This document shows, one piece after another, positions 54,961 to 64,000 of a stretch of 64,000 bases of DNA; the first letter of the stretch is position 1, and every line of letters begins with the position of its first letter. A program made the position numbers and the translations under genes. The notes under the pieces were generated by a model. That model searched no databases. It saw only the letters and a list, made by a program, of their open reading frames with translations, and had not been told where the DNA came from. The stretch is from NCBI GenBank assembly GCA_023362775.1, contig JALMGJ010000002.1:109485981-109549980 (forward strand), read 5' to 3'. Source of the DNA: Charina bottae (Eukaryota > Chordata > Lepidosauria > Squamata > Charinaidae).

Positions 54961-57240
54961 GAATAATTGCATAACAATTATCAGGGGAACCAAGCATAAT
55001 AACCAGGATTATTCCATGAAGTTTTGGTGCCTGAAGAGAAGAGCAAGATGGCCTCCTTACCCCAATCCATCTAGCAAAATTTATTGGACTAGCAGCTCAA
55101 TATTGCTTAATTATTCAACATTCTACCTGTTCAAGAAAATATAAGGACTTGAATCTTGATAAAGCATGTCCTCCTTGTGTGTGAATCTTGCCTTTTCCAT
55201 TTGAACATGATTAGATTTCTCTTTTGTAATCACAGAACTGTTTTTATCAAATAATAGAGTTTACTTTCAAAAGAAACAGTATCTAATACATAGATTTTAG
55301 AGAATTAGAGGAATACTTGAGGGAGGGGAGACATACAATTTGCTAACTGCTCAACAGAAATGTTTCCCTTATTAAAAATACATACTTCATTGTGAAAAAC
55401 CAATGTCATAAATTGTCAACTCCAATCAAATTTAAAGTACAACTGAATACACACACACACAGTCTATTTGTGTTTCATTTAGAATGTCAAAATTCCTTTA
55501 AAGAAGCTTCTTCTTTTTTAAAGTAGATATGAGTTCTAAGATTATTGTCAGGTAATATTTGAAGACTGATAATATGAGTATGAGTGATAACCAAGCATTT
55601 ACATAAAACTGATGTAAGTCAGATGCTTTGATAGCTCTCTGGTGTTAAAAAATGAGTAGCAAAGGAGGTGTTTAAAACTGGTTTTGTAGCAGTTTCAGAA
55701 GGTAAAAGGAACCTGGGGTTAAGCAGCATTGTTTTAACTGGCAAAATGGATGCAGTTATTTTTATAGTACTTGGATCAAGAAAAATTATAAAGGAAAACA
55801 CAATAATAGCTCTATGGAATATGCTTTAATTACACTAGAAAAGCCCATTATAAAGTTCAGCTGAAAAGAGATCACAATATTCCTGTAGGTGGTTAAATGA
55901 ATGTGACAAAATGGAAATATAGATCAGCCTGATGCACTGTGGAATATAAAGTGCGCTGAAGAACTTTCAGAAAGGATAATATTGGATTGATTTTTCAAAG
56001 ATGCAACATGCTGAAAAAACAAAACAACCTTTTTCACTGCAATGGTTCATTAATTCTGACAAAATTAGGACTGGCAACAAGGATCAGTTACTGTAAATAG
56101 CTCTCACTAAGAGTCATGAACTTAATTTTTCATGCCTCTTGGATATATTGAGCAATAGGATATTGAAAGCCCATTGCAATCCACTTATTGATTCAAATGG
56201 CTATTAGAAATCCCCGGAAAATTTAGGGACCATTTCCTCATCAAAATACTTGCCATAGGTTTCCTTCCTTCCTTCCTTCCTTCCTTCCTTCCTTCCTTCC
56301 TTCCTTCCTTCCTTCCTTCCTTCCTTCCTTCCTTCTCTATATCTAAATACTAAATTAAATTATTTGAGCTTTCCAGGAAATAGACTTTATTTTTTTCCAA
56401 AAGCAATACAACACCCATTCAAGGGTGTGCTTTGTAATTTTGCAGCATTCTTTGCCAAAGAGTTTATCCTTTCAGTTGGAAACTTTCCAAGTATACTTGT
56501 TCAGTCCCCAAATAACAGTTAGATACACTGTTCTAAAATGAGAAGTAAAATAGTCTCTGTTTAAAAGAACTAAGTGCTTAAACTACCTCATATTTCTCTG
56601 AAATTGGCAGTGTTTCTTGTTAGGGAGAATTTTTCCCCAAACTAGGGAGATAAATAATCTTCCCTCCCCACAAAAGAGAATTGCACCAAAACTCAAAGTG
56701 AACCAATTCAGTAGGGATATAAAAACCATCTATTTTTTTTCTAAGTACAACAGCTGTACTTAGAACCTTAGAAGCTATAGAACCTTTTTTCTAATGGGGA
56801 AAAAAGATATTTTTAGAGAGCCTATTTAATTCCAAAATCCCTGTTCCTGTTTCTCTAAAACTGCTGTTTACTATTTCTTCAAATTACATTTCAGTTCTTG
56901 GAGGGGCAGGGAAATAGGTTGCAATGATTAATCAACAAGGGGGAGGATTGGATTGGATCCAGATTGAAGCATGGTTTCGAATTTTAGTGTGAAGGTTCAG
57001 CAGGCTTGTACAGGATCTTGTCATATATGTGAACCAGAGTCCAATCTTCTGTGTTTTCACATTTTCCCTTTTTTTCGGGGGTGGTGGTGAGGATAGTGTT
57101 AGAAGGTGAGCATAATATCTTAAACTTACTCTAAGTCTTGAAGCTTCCAAATAATCCAAAAGATAGGAGAAAAGCAAGAGTGAATTCTTGTGGGTGTGCT
57201 ACTGAATGTTGGCAGTGTAATGGGGGATGGGGGAGTCAGG
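54961..57240. other. no gene seen
   Basis: No gene recognised; contains the (TTCC)n tract described separately and a short (AC)n run at about 55448-55463. Confidence 0.5.
56260..56334 (+). repeat. (TTCC)n microsatellite, long
   Basis: About 18-19 uninterrupted ttcc units. Confidence 0.93.
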
Positions 57241-57266
57241 AATTACAAAAAGGGGGTCAGCCTTGT

Positions 57267-57500
57267 TTGTTTATTCCTTTATTTATTAGATTGTTTGCAG
57301 CTGCCCAACTCCAAAAAGACCCTGGGTGGCTTACAATTTTAAAAATACATAGTTTAAAATAATAAGACCATCCCGACAAAACAACATTAATAACATTTAG
57401 AAAAGATTCAACAGGGGCCACAGAAGCATCCTTACCACAGGCCTGCGAAGGCTGATTTACAGGTTGCCCACACCTGTTGAAGATCAAGAGCTCGTAGATA
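57267..57500 (-). mobile_element. CR1/L2-group LINE 3' end
   Basis: A TTTA-type tract followed by gcagctgcccaactccaaaaag and accctgggtggcttacaat, the inverted LINE 3' end. A decayed 3' UTR containing caacaggggccacagaagcatccttaccacag follows. Confidence 0.6.
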
Positions 57501-57540
57501 GACCATAGTATACTACAGTCAAGGAATGCATGTGGGAAAT

Positions 57541-57670
57541 TTACTTAGCCTTTACTTATTTACTTATATGTTTCCGATCGATTGACTGACTGACTGACGG
57601 AATGATTTATCAAATGTATACGGCCACCCATCTCACACAAGGTGACTCTGGGCAGCGTACAATAAAAAAC
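57541..57670 (-). mobile_element. CR1/L2-group LINE 3' end
   Basis: ACTT/GACT repeats (57541-57600) then cggccacccatctcacacaa and ggtgactctgggcagcgtac, the inverted form of the squamate LINE ending. Second such end within 300 bp. Confidence 0.7.
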
Positions 57671-57690
57671 ATGATTTACACAAAAACAAT

Positions 57691-60600
57691 TAAACAATTA
57701 AATTAATTATTAAGACCATGATGATGGGTGAAGACAATCAAATTTTAGAGAATTAAAGGAATACTTGAGGGAGGGGAGACATATGATTGGAAAAGTTGAA
57801 AGAGCTGGATACATGGATGCCTCTTTTGGCAAGACATGTAATGTTACTTTTCTTTTTGCTGTAGCTGCCCAGTTCTTTGGAAGAAACTTCCTATTTGGAG
57901 GGGCCTGTCCTCTACTTTGCCTTTTAAAGGTGCCCTAAAGAGACCCTTTAAAGCAATCATTATTTTAAATTCTCTTTAATTTCTCCAGTTTTAATTCTGA
58001 TTTTATGTTTTGTTGAAACTGCTGGCAAAACTATGGTAGTCAGTCAGCAGTATAATAAATTCAATCAATAAATAAATAGAAATAAATAATGCATGGGAAA
58101 ATAAATGACTAGTAATCAGGATACCTGATTGCTTAAATGAAGCATAGCATGTGCATTCTGATAACTAACAGCATGACTAATGCTTTAGGATCAGACCTTA
58201 TTGCTAATTTAATAAACTAGAAAGCATAGCAATGGGAAGAGTGTAAGATTAGTAGATAATATTTTGAGGATTATATAACTCCTTTAATTTAAAGGCTTTT
58301 GATTTCAGTAGTATTTGAACTTATTAATTTATAATACATCTCAGAAGAGCTGAAAGCTGTCTTAAGTGCAACCTATGAAATGAAGTTCACTTTTAACATC
58401 CTTCTATATGCCTCCTGCATCTTGTTTCATCCAATGTCGCTCCTCTACTCACATCCATTTTTGTTCAGAACTTTTTTTCCTTAATGGTGATGATGCTGGT
58501 ATACCACCAGTAGTAATTCCACACAAGTCACAGTTAAATAAAATGAAAGCAATATGACTTAGCAGGAAAATAACCTAGCTTATTAGCTGGATTTTTAAGT
58601 CTCTTTAATGGTATATAAAATAGTTCTCTACAACTGCTGACTGAAAGGAAAACAAGAAAGGAGTCAAAATGTTCAGTCCTCACTCTATGGGCCTGAAATC
58701 TGACAAGATTTTATTGTTGAAGGAAGTGATATTCAGGCCACAATTGTAATAATAATATGGGGGCAGAATTAAATGTTGGCTTTTACTGGGGACAATGAAA
58801 AGTACATGTGAATCCTAAGTATTCTTGACATTCTCTGTGTTGTTTTCTCAAGAGCTACGTGTTTTTAAATCCAATTCTTGAAGCATTTACAGAGCAATTT
58901 TATTAGACAACTTTAGTTTCATTTGAAGATTGGATTCTTGACCCATGGGGCAGGGCTGTTTTACCACCCTCATTCTGCTATTGGATTTATAAGTGCCTGA
59001 GCTTTTCAGCAAACTAAAAACAAAAAGAAAAGACAAGAAAGCAACCATAGTAGCCCCCAAGGAGAAAAGCCATTGTAAGGTGATACTAAATGGAACAAAA
59101 AATATTCAAAGGTAAGGAACAAGTGCCCCATAGCTCGCCTTCAGATTGGATCCTGAGAAAATGGAGGGCCAGGAGGGGAAGGGGAGGAGAGAGTTGACTC
59201 AAAATTTCAATCATGAAGTACTTGTTCACTTCCTCAGAGATTGCATCCCCCTCCGCTCCCCACCAGAGATATAGTAATCCGTGAAAGGTTTTGGGAGGTA
59301 TACTATGGCTCTACCACTTTCTTCTCTGACCTTCTTATGTTCATTAAGAAGGTTGGGTTGGGTTGGATTAATTGCATTTAGGTGAATATAGTTAGGTTGT
59401 AATTTGTGGGAGTTTACCTCCTTTGCATAATGATGTAATTGCACAGATGATGCAAATTACATGTTAGTTTATGCCATTTGTAAATTGCCACAATGACTTG
59501 GAATATAAAGTAATTTGACACAAACTTAAGTACCTCAAGTCCCCAGTTAGCAGTGCTGACTGGGACCAATGTGTTCAGTAGCATCTGGAGGGCTATAGAG
59601 TCCTGACATAAATCCTTGATTCTCTCTGTTGAGTTGTGAACATGGGAAGTTAATACCCATTCCCAAAATTCCATTCAGTTCACTCCATTTGGTCAGCCAA
59701 GAGAAACAAGCATAGCATGCTGAATGAACATGGACACATGTCAACAGGAGAAGGTGGCACCGTAGCGTTGTCTTCTCCTTTGGAAATTCCTCTTCATGTG
59801 GATACTGGGTCCAAATGTGGAAAGATGATGCCCTAAATTTCAAATAATATTTGCAAGCCTAACTTATTATAAATTTAGAATTTTAGATTAATTAAAAAGA
59901 GGAAAGGGGATTTGGAATTTTGGTCTTCTCTTGCAAGTTTTGGACCTTTTTTGGTATACCAATGAGTGCTTTGCTCTCTTAATGACTTCCGTTTTGTAAT
60001 TACCTCTGTGAGCATGATGCTTAGTGGCATTCCTGGGTAAGGTCCTAATTAGCATTCTGTAACTAATGAGCATGTTAACGTTTGGTTTGTGGCTTATTAT
60101 TTTACTCATTATGATGAATGATATGGTGAGACTTTAAAGCCTGCCAGTTTTACATGGAGACATAATTACTTATGAAAAGGCCATGCTCCAGAAATGGAAA
60201 TAATTATAATTAGTTTTAATCTTTTCATGGTTTTTTGCATTTCCCCCCTATAAGGCATTCATTGCTAACTGGGGAAATTTAAGACAGTTTACACATTGAA
60301 AACATATTGAAAATATAAGTGTCTTGAGTCTAAACTAATCTATGATCTTGACATATTTTTCCTTTCCAATCTGTTTTGGACACTGCATGGAACAAAAATG
60401 GAACAATCCCTTTTCTAGGTAAACATTCTGCTTTGTATGAAGGAGGAGCCTGAGGGAGGTTGACAACTTGAAGGACTTCAACTGATGTGCTACAAGACCA
60501 TCTTCTCCCATCTGCTGTAGCTATGAGGTTCTGCACCTCTCTGGGTATTTCTGGGTATTTGATTGCTAGATGGAACTTCACCTGGCAACCAAAGTTCATT

Positions 60601-60735
60601 TTTGTTTTGTCAAATGAATATTGATAGGTGAATACTTCATAGCTGTATGTTCACAGTTGGGCTGATTTAATATGTTACTTAAATCCCTAACAGTATTTTT
60701 GCCCAATTACTGGATAAGAGAGGTTCTTATTGGAC
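57691..60735. other. no gene seen
   Basis: No gene recognised. 59990-60240 is repeat-free and rich in taat/attaat sites; possible conserved non-coding sequence. The phrase gagaattaaaggaatacttgagggaggggagaca at about 57747-57781 also occurs, nearly identical, at about 55300-55333, so a short repeat is present in both places. Confidence 0.45.
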
Positions 60736-60945
60736 AGGAAATTTTTTTAATATAAATTTTATTAAAGTTTTAAATATACAAAATTAAAAGTTAGAAATGA
60801 AACAGAAATAGAAATACAAATTAAAGAAACAGAGGAAAGGTGTAGAAAAGTAAAAGAAAGAGAAAGAAAAAGATATAGAAATTAGTTAACTTCCGATTTA
60901 TCTCTGGTCATAGTAACTAAAAAAAGTTGGTAAGGAAATTCGAGA
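60736..60945 (-). mobile_element. A-rich block, possibly a LINE 3' end
   Basis: Begins aatttttttaatataaattt and continues as an A/GA-rich stretch. On the minus strand this is a T/CT-rich sequence ending ...aataaaatttatattaaaaa, as in some squamate LINE 3' ends. Family not determined. Confidence 0.3.
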
Positions 60946-60956
60946 AGACAGCAAGA

Positions 60957-61315
60957 ATGGTGGCAGACTATAGAAACCACCTACATTTCAACCTCAGATG
61001 CAGACAACAGAGACTCATCCCGACAAGCCTACGCCTGCAATCCACGGTGAAGGGTCACAGAGCAGACCAGATCCTGCAGAAGGCATAAAGACATCTTCTA
61101 AATGAAAGAATAAGGCAAGTCCACTTCACCATTGATGCCCTGCAATACAATTTTGAAAACCTTCACCAGGAACTCACAGCCACCCTTCCTGACCCAGTCC
61201 TGGATAGAGTTATTCAGCTTGGCAATAAAGTACAGCTGGCCCAGCATCACAAGGTCAAGGAGAGGCAAACTAAGAAATTTGACATTCTTCTTTCTCGCAG
61301 CAAGCAGAAACAAGG
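60957..61315 (+). pseudogene. Penelope-like element, N-terminal coding fragment interrupted by an LTR element
   Basis: From an ATG at 60957 the frame reads YRNHLHFNLRCRQQRLIPTS, then a TAA (61086-61088), then an open run including LLNERIRQVHFTIDALQ and LAQHHKVKERQTKKFDILL until 61315. The pattern (RCxxxxLIPxSLR..., LLxxRIxxxxxTxxxL, KxKxxKKFxxLL) follows the N-terminal region upstream of RT in Penelope-like elements. The frame is still open where it meets the LTR at 61316. The continuation, with RT and nuclease, would lie beyond the window on the far side of the inserted element. Confidence 0.58.
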
Positions 61316-61668
61316 TGTAAGGCGCTCCTTCTGATCGCTATAATCTCTCTGCGCTGAAGTAACTCCCAGGCACCAGAGTTCTTAGAAGCAGAAGAGTTTA
61401 TTATAGAATACAAAAGTTGGCACTAGCATGAAACAAAGACTGGAATGCAGGTAACAGGAACAACAAGCACAATTAAACCTTTCCCTCCCCCAGTGTCCTT
61501 TGCTGCTGACACGTGGGGTCAGTCTGTCCGGTTGTCCAGGCAACGTTCGGCAAGATGTGTATTCCCGATCGTCGGTTGAGCACTTCCAGTCTTCTGATGA
61601 GCTCTTTGTCTGCTTGCCTTTTTGGCAGAGATCGGGTGATCTCTGACATGCTCCTGCCCCAAGACTCA
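61316..61668 (-). mobile_element. LTR of a Ty3/Gypsy chromovirus (3' LTR)
   Basis: 353 bp. On the minus strand it starts TGAGTCTTGG and ends GCGCCTTACA, giving TG...CA ends. It is immediately preceded by a polypurine tract TATAGGGGGGGG (61669-61680), the usual plus-strand primer. A polyadenylation signal AATAAA lies at 61397-61402. The bases caagg (61311-61315) next to the end should recur as the target duplication beyond the window. Confidence 0.75.
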
Positions 61669-61701
61669 CCCCCCCCTATATACAAACCAGACTATTTCCA
61701 T

Positions 61702-63072
61702 TCAATGGGGTTTGTCTGGGAACTCTTTATGGAACTTCTTGACCAATTTAGGGGCGCGTGTGTGTTTGGCGTTGACCCACTCTCTGTCACCAATCGGGAG
61801 ATGGGTCCATTTGACTAGGTATTGCAGCTGCCCCCTGTGCCATCTCGAATCCAAGATCCTGTCTATTTCAAAATGTGGTTCTCCCTCCACCAGTATTGGT
61901 GTGGGTGCTTCTGGTTCCGGGTGCCAGTGATGTGAAGCATGGTATTGTTTCAGCAAACTAATGTGAAAAACGGGGTGTATCTTTCTCAGAGCCTTTGGCA
62001 GTTCCAGTTTGGCCGTTACTGGGTTAATTACTGAAAGGATCTTAAATGGGCCTATGAACTTGGCCGCTAGTTTTTGTGACTGTTGCGTGGACCGTACGTT
62101 TTTGGTGGATAAGTACACTTTGTCCCCAACTCTCAATTCCCATTCTTTCTCCCGTTTACGGTCTGCATGTTTTTTGTAAGTAGCCTTGGCTTCTTCTAGC
62201 GTCTTTACCATTATTGGCCAGTTGCTGGTGATTCTTTCGACCCATTCATCTGCTCTCAGAGGTTGCTCTAAGTCAGTGCTCTGGGTCATTGCCAATTCAG
62301 GTATCGTTACAAAGTCCTGCCCTGTAGCCGCTTTGAATGGTGAAAGCCCTGTGCTTTGATGGAGCGCGTTGTTGTACACGACCTCTGCGAACGGCAAGAG
62401 TTCTGCCCAATCAGTTCGTTGGTAATTTATGTAGCATCTCAGGTACTGCTCCAGTGTGGCGTTAAGGCATTCACTCGCTCCGTCTGTGCACAGATGGAAC
62501 GCACTACTAAGCCCCTGTTCTGATCCAATTAACTTCAAAAATGCCCTCCAAAATTTGCATGTGAAAGTGCTGCCGCGATCACTGATTATGCGTTCCGGCG
62601 TTCCATGGGCCCTATAGATGTGTTGAATGAACAGTCTCGCTAGTTTCTGGGCGTTCAGTATGCCCTTGCATGCAATGAAGTGTGCCTGTTTGGAAAAGAG
62701 GTCTGTGACCACCGAGATGGCCATGTATTTGTTGCTCACTGGTAAGTCCACTATAAAGTCCATGGCAATTTGCTTCCATGGCTGTGTTGGACTAGCTACC
62801 TCCTGTAATTTTCCTGTGGGTTTGCCCATTTTCCTTTTTGCTGTGGCGCACGTGGGACACGTTCGCACATAAGTTTTCACATCCACGCGCAACGATGGCC
62901 ACCAAAACTTTCCCCTGACTAAGTGTAGTGTTTTTAGAAAGCCGAAGTGGCCTGCCGTTTTGTGGTCGTGGTGCATACTCAAAACCCTTTGTCTTAAGGA
63001 TTCGGGGAAGTATGCTTTCTTACCTTTCCAGCCCATGCCGTCTCGCTCCTCTAGCGTGTGTTTGTGCTCCAC
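61702..63072 (-). CDS. chromovirus integrase with C-terminal chromodomain
   Basis: 456 codons open. The N-terminal zinc-binding part has His34/35-His37...His42 and Cys72/Cys75 (TCPTC). The catalytic triad is Asp105 (MDFIVDLP), Asp165 (ISDRGSTF) and Glu201 (DGASECLN), with 35 residues between the last two, the DD35E spacing. A GPFKILSVINP block (341-351) and, at about 402-447, a chromodomain (FEIDRILDSR...LQYLVKWTHLP...EWVNA) follow. The protein would insert element DNA into the genome; in chromoviruses the chromodomain is thought to guide integration through chromatin binding. The same frame continues open upstream of 63072 (DSFAGDLRAATV, TWWVEHKH), so the listed start (a GTG codon) is not a real start. 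It ends ...DKPH just before the polypurine tract. Confidence 0.88.
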   Translation of the reverse strand: MEHKHTLEERDGMGWKGKKAYFPESLRQRVLSMHHDHKTAGHFGFLKTLHLVRGKFWWPSLRVDVKTYVRTCPTCATAKRKMGKPTGKLQEVASPTQPWKQIAMDFIVDLPVSNKYMAISVVTDLFSKQAHFIACKGILNAQKLARLFIQHIYRAHGTPERIISDRGSTFTCKFWRAFLKLIGSEQGLSSAFHLCTDGASECLNATLEQYLRCYINYQRTDWAELLPFAEVVYNNALHQSTGLSPFKAATGQDFVTIPELAMTQSTDLEQPLRADEWVERITSNWPIMVKTLEEAKATYKKHADRKREKEWELRVGDKVYLSTKNVRSTQQSQKLAAKFIGPFKILSVINPVTAKLELPKALRKIHPVFHISLLKQYHASHHWHPEPEAPTPILVEGEPHFEIDRILDSRWHRGQLQYLVKWTHLPIGDREWVNAKHTRAPKLVKKFHKEFPDKPH

Positions 63073-63262
63073 CCACCAAGTGTCGGTAACCGTTGCCGCT
63101 CGCAGGTCTCCTGCGAATGAGTCAGTCAGTCCTGTGTTTCGCGCTGCTGCGGGTGACAGCCAAATTCCCCTCTCCCCTGACCACTGGTGCCAGTTGCGTC
63201 TGCTCCTCCCCTGGCTGGGAAGGGATTAGAGACTCAAAGATCTCCTCCATCTTGCCTTCATG
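63073..63262 (-). pseudogene. RNase H-integrase linker, broken
   Basis: Following the TAG at 63260-63262 the RNase H frame stays open to about 63118 (KMEEIFESLIPSQPGEEQ). The integrase frame is recognisable from about 63118-63130 (TDSFAGDL). A frameshift therefore lies around 63115-63190, in or next to a gactgactgact run, a likely slippage site. The joined reading frame is lost in this copy. Confidence 0.7.
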
Positions 63263-64000
63263 CTACGGCAGGCGCGAAAGCGCATCCGCCAGGAGGTTTT
63301 TTCCCCCAGGGAAATATTTCAACGTGAAGTTGAACCTACTCAGGAACTCTGCCCATCTGAGATGCTTGGGGTTCAATTTTCTCGGGGATTTGAGGGCTTC
63401 CAAATTTTTATGATCCATCCACACCTGAAACGGCTCAGCTGTCCCTTCCAAGAGGTGTCGCCACATGCTTAACGCGTGTTTTACTGCGAATGCCTCTTTT
63501 TCCCAAACATGCCATCTTTTCTCCGTTTCGTTAAATTTCCGAGAAATATAGGCACATGGTCTCAATTTCTCCCTGTCATCTGCTTGTAGCAAGATAGCCC
63601 CAACTGCATGGAGTGACGCGTCCGTGTGAATTACGAACGGTTTGTCAGGCTCAGGGTGCTTGAGGATGGGCTCCTCCGTGAACAATGCCTTTAGCTTATC
63701 AAAAGCTTCTTGGCATTCTTGGGTCCACACTAATTTCGTGCTTGGCGGCGGGGCTTTTGCGTTTTTCCCCTTGCCTTTTGTTTTCAGCAAGTCGGTTAGG
63801 GGTAGCGCAATTTGCGTGAAATCTTGGATGAACTGCCTGTAGAACCCAGCAAATCCCAAGAATGCTTGAAGTTGACTGCGCGTTCGGGGGGGTTGCCACC
63901 CTAAAACCACCTTGACTTTCTCGGGGTCCATTTCAATGCCCGCATTCGAGATGCGGTACCCCAAAAAGTCTAGTTTGTCCTTGTGAAACTCACACTTTTC
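63263..64000 (-). CDS. chromovirus RT (end) and RNase H, partial
   Basis: The frame is open to the window edge; residues KCEFHKDKLDFLGYRIS mark the end of the RT. The RT thumb/connection (LQAFLGFAGFYRQFI) follows, then RNase H with candidate catalytic residues in VIHTDASLHAVGAILLQ, EKEAFAVKHAL, MDHKNLEAL and NLLADALSR. It stops at a TAG (63260-63262) right after DALSRLP, where relatives normally continue. The integrase lies in a different frame further on, so this copy has at least one nonsense change and one frameshift between RNase H and integrase. Confidence 0.87.
   Translation of the reverse strand, partial: EKCEFHKDKLDFLGYRISNAGIEMDPEKVKVVLGWQPPRTRSQLQAFLGFAGFYRQFIQDFTQIALPLTDLLKTKGKGKNAKAPPPSTKLVWTQECQEAFDKLKALFTEEPILKHPEPDKPFVIHTDASLHAVGAILLQADDREKLRPCAYISRKFNETEKRWHVWEKEAFAVKHALSMWRHLLEGTAEPFQVWMDHKNLEALKSPRKLNPKHLRWAEFLSRFNFTLKYFPGGKNLLADALSRLP

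Larger units (their letters stand above)
61316..64000 (-). mobile_element. Ty3/Gypsy chromovirus, 3' half, runs off the window
   Basis: In transcription order from the window edge: end of RT, RNase H, spacer, integrase, chromodomain, polypurine tract, 3' LTR. This order (RT-RNase H-integrase-chromodomain) defines the chromovirus branch of Ty3/Gypsy (Metaviridae). It inserted into a Penelope-like element. Gag, protease, most of RT and the 5' LTR lie outside. Confidence 0.85.

Overview
The window looks like squamate reptile (lizard or snake) nuclear DNA, AT-rich and packed with repeats. No multi-exon host gene was recognised, so it is probably intergenic or deep-intronic. The assignment rests on the combination of repeats: RTE/BovB LINEs with (CAA)n tails; tRNA-derived SINEs whose 3' ends resemble BovB; 5S-rRNA-derived SINEs; CR1/L2-group LINE 3' ends with (TAAA)n tails; Penelope-like elements with a GIY-YIG nuclease; a chromodomain Ty3/Gypsy element; hAT and Tc1/mariner-type MITEs; and long (TTCC)n, (TTTA)n and (ATC)n tracts. 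The species cannot be told from the sequence.

Layout. 1-9.9 kb: mostly unique AT-rich DNA, one hAT MITE (4387-4620) and a decayed CR1 end (7723-8400). 10-13 kb: a Penelope-derived foldback (10006-10315), a 3' Penelope fragment encoding a GIY-YIG nuclease (11445-12500) and a CR1-group 3' end. 13.5-17 kb: old SINEs, an 82-bp near-perfect palindrome (14783-14864), a ~200-bp inverted repeat (15399-15597) and a tRNA-SINE with clean target duplications. 19.3-21 kb: a three-level nest, BovB inside a probable solo LTR inside an L2-type LINE. 22-28 kb: 5S-SINE, CR1 ends, second hAT MITE, L2 fragment, second tRNA-SINE. 28.3-30 kb: a decayed CR1 carrying endonuclease and reverse transcriptase remnants. 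34-41.2 kb: more 5S-SINEs, a hAT MITE nested in an older hAT MITE, a second RTE lineage, a mariner-type MITE and a fourth hAT MITE. 41.7-44.9 kb: a BovB LINE with an uninterrupted 1028-codon frame and a perfect 10-11 bp target duplication. 46-48.3 kb: third tRNA-SINE and another 5'-truncated BovB. 50.3-52.9 kb: a second long BovB with internal deletions, a stop and a mutated catalytic YADD box, again with a perfect target duplication. 54.4-55 kb: a very old RTE relic. 61-64 kb: a Penelope 5' coding fragment (60957-61315) split by a chromodomain Ty3/Gypsy element that runs off the window.

How the parts relate. The BovB at 41.7-44.9 kb is the only plausible source of active enzyme here. Its 3' end is shared with the tRNA-SINEs, and its protein could in principle also mobilise the defective BovB copies. 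The DNA-transposon MITEs have no transposase in the window and depend on enzymes elsewhere. The history can be read from nesting: CR1/L2 and the RTE relic are oldest, then LTR and older hAT insertions, then the hAT MITEs, tRNA-SINEs and BovB copies with perfect duplications.
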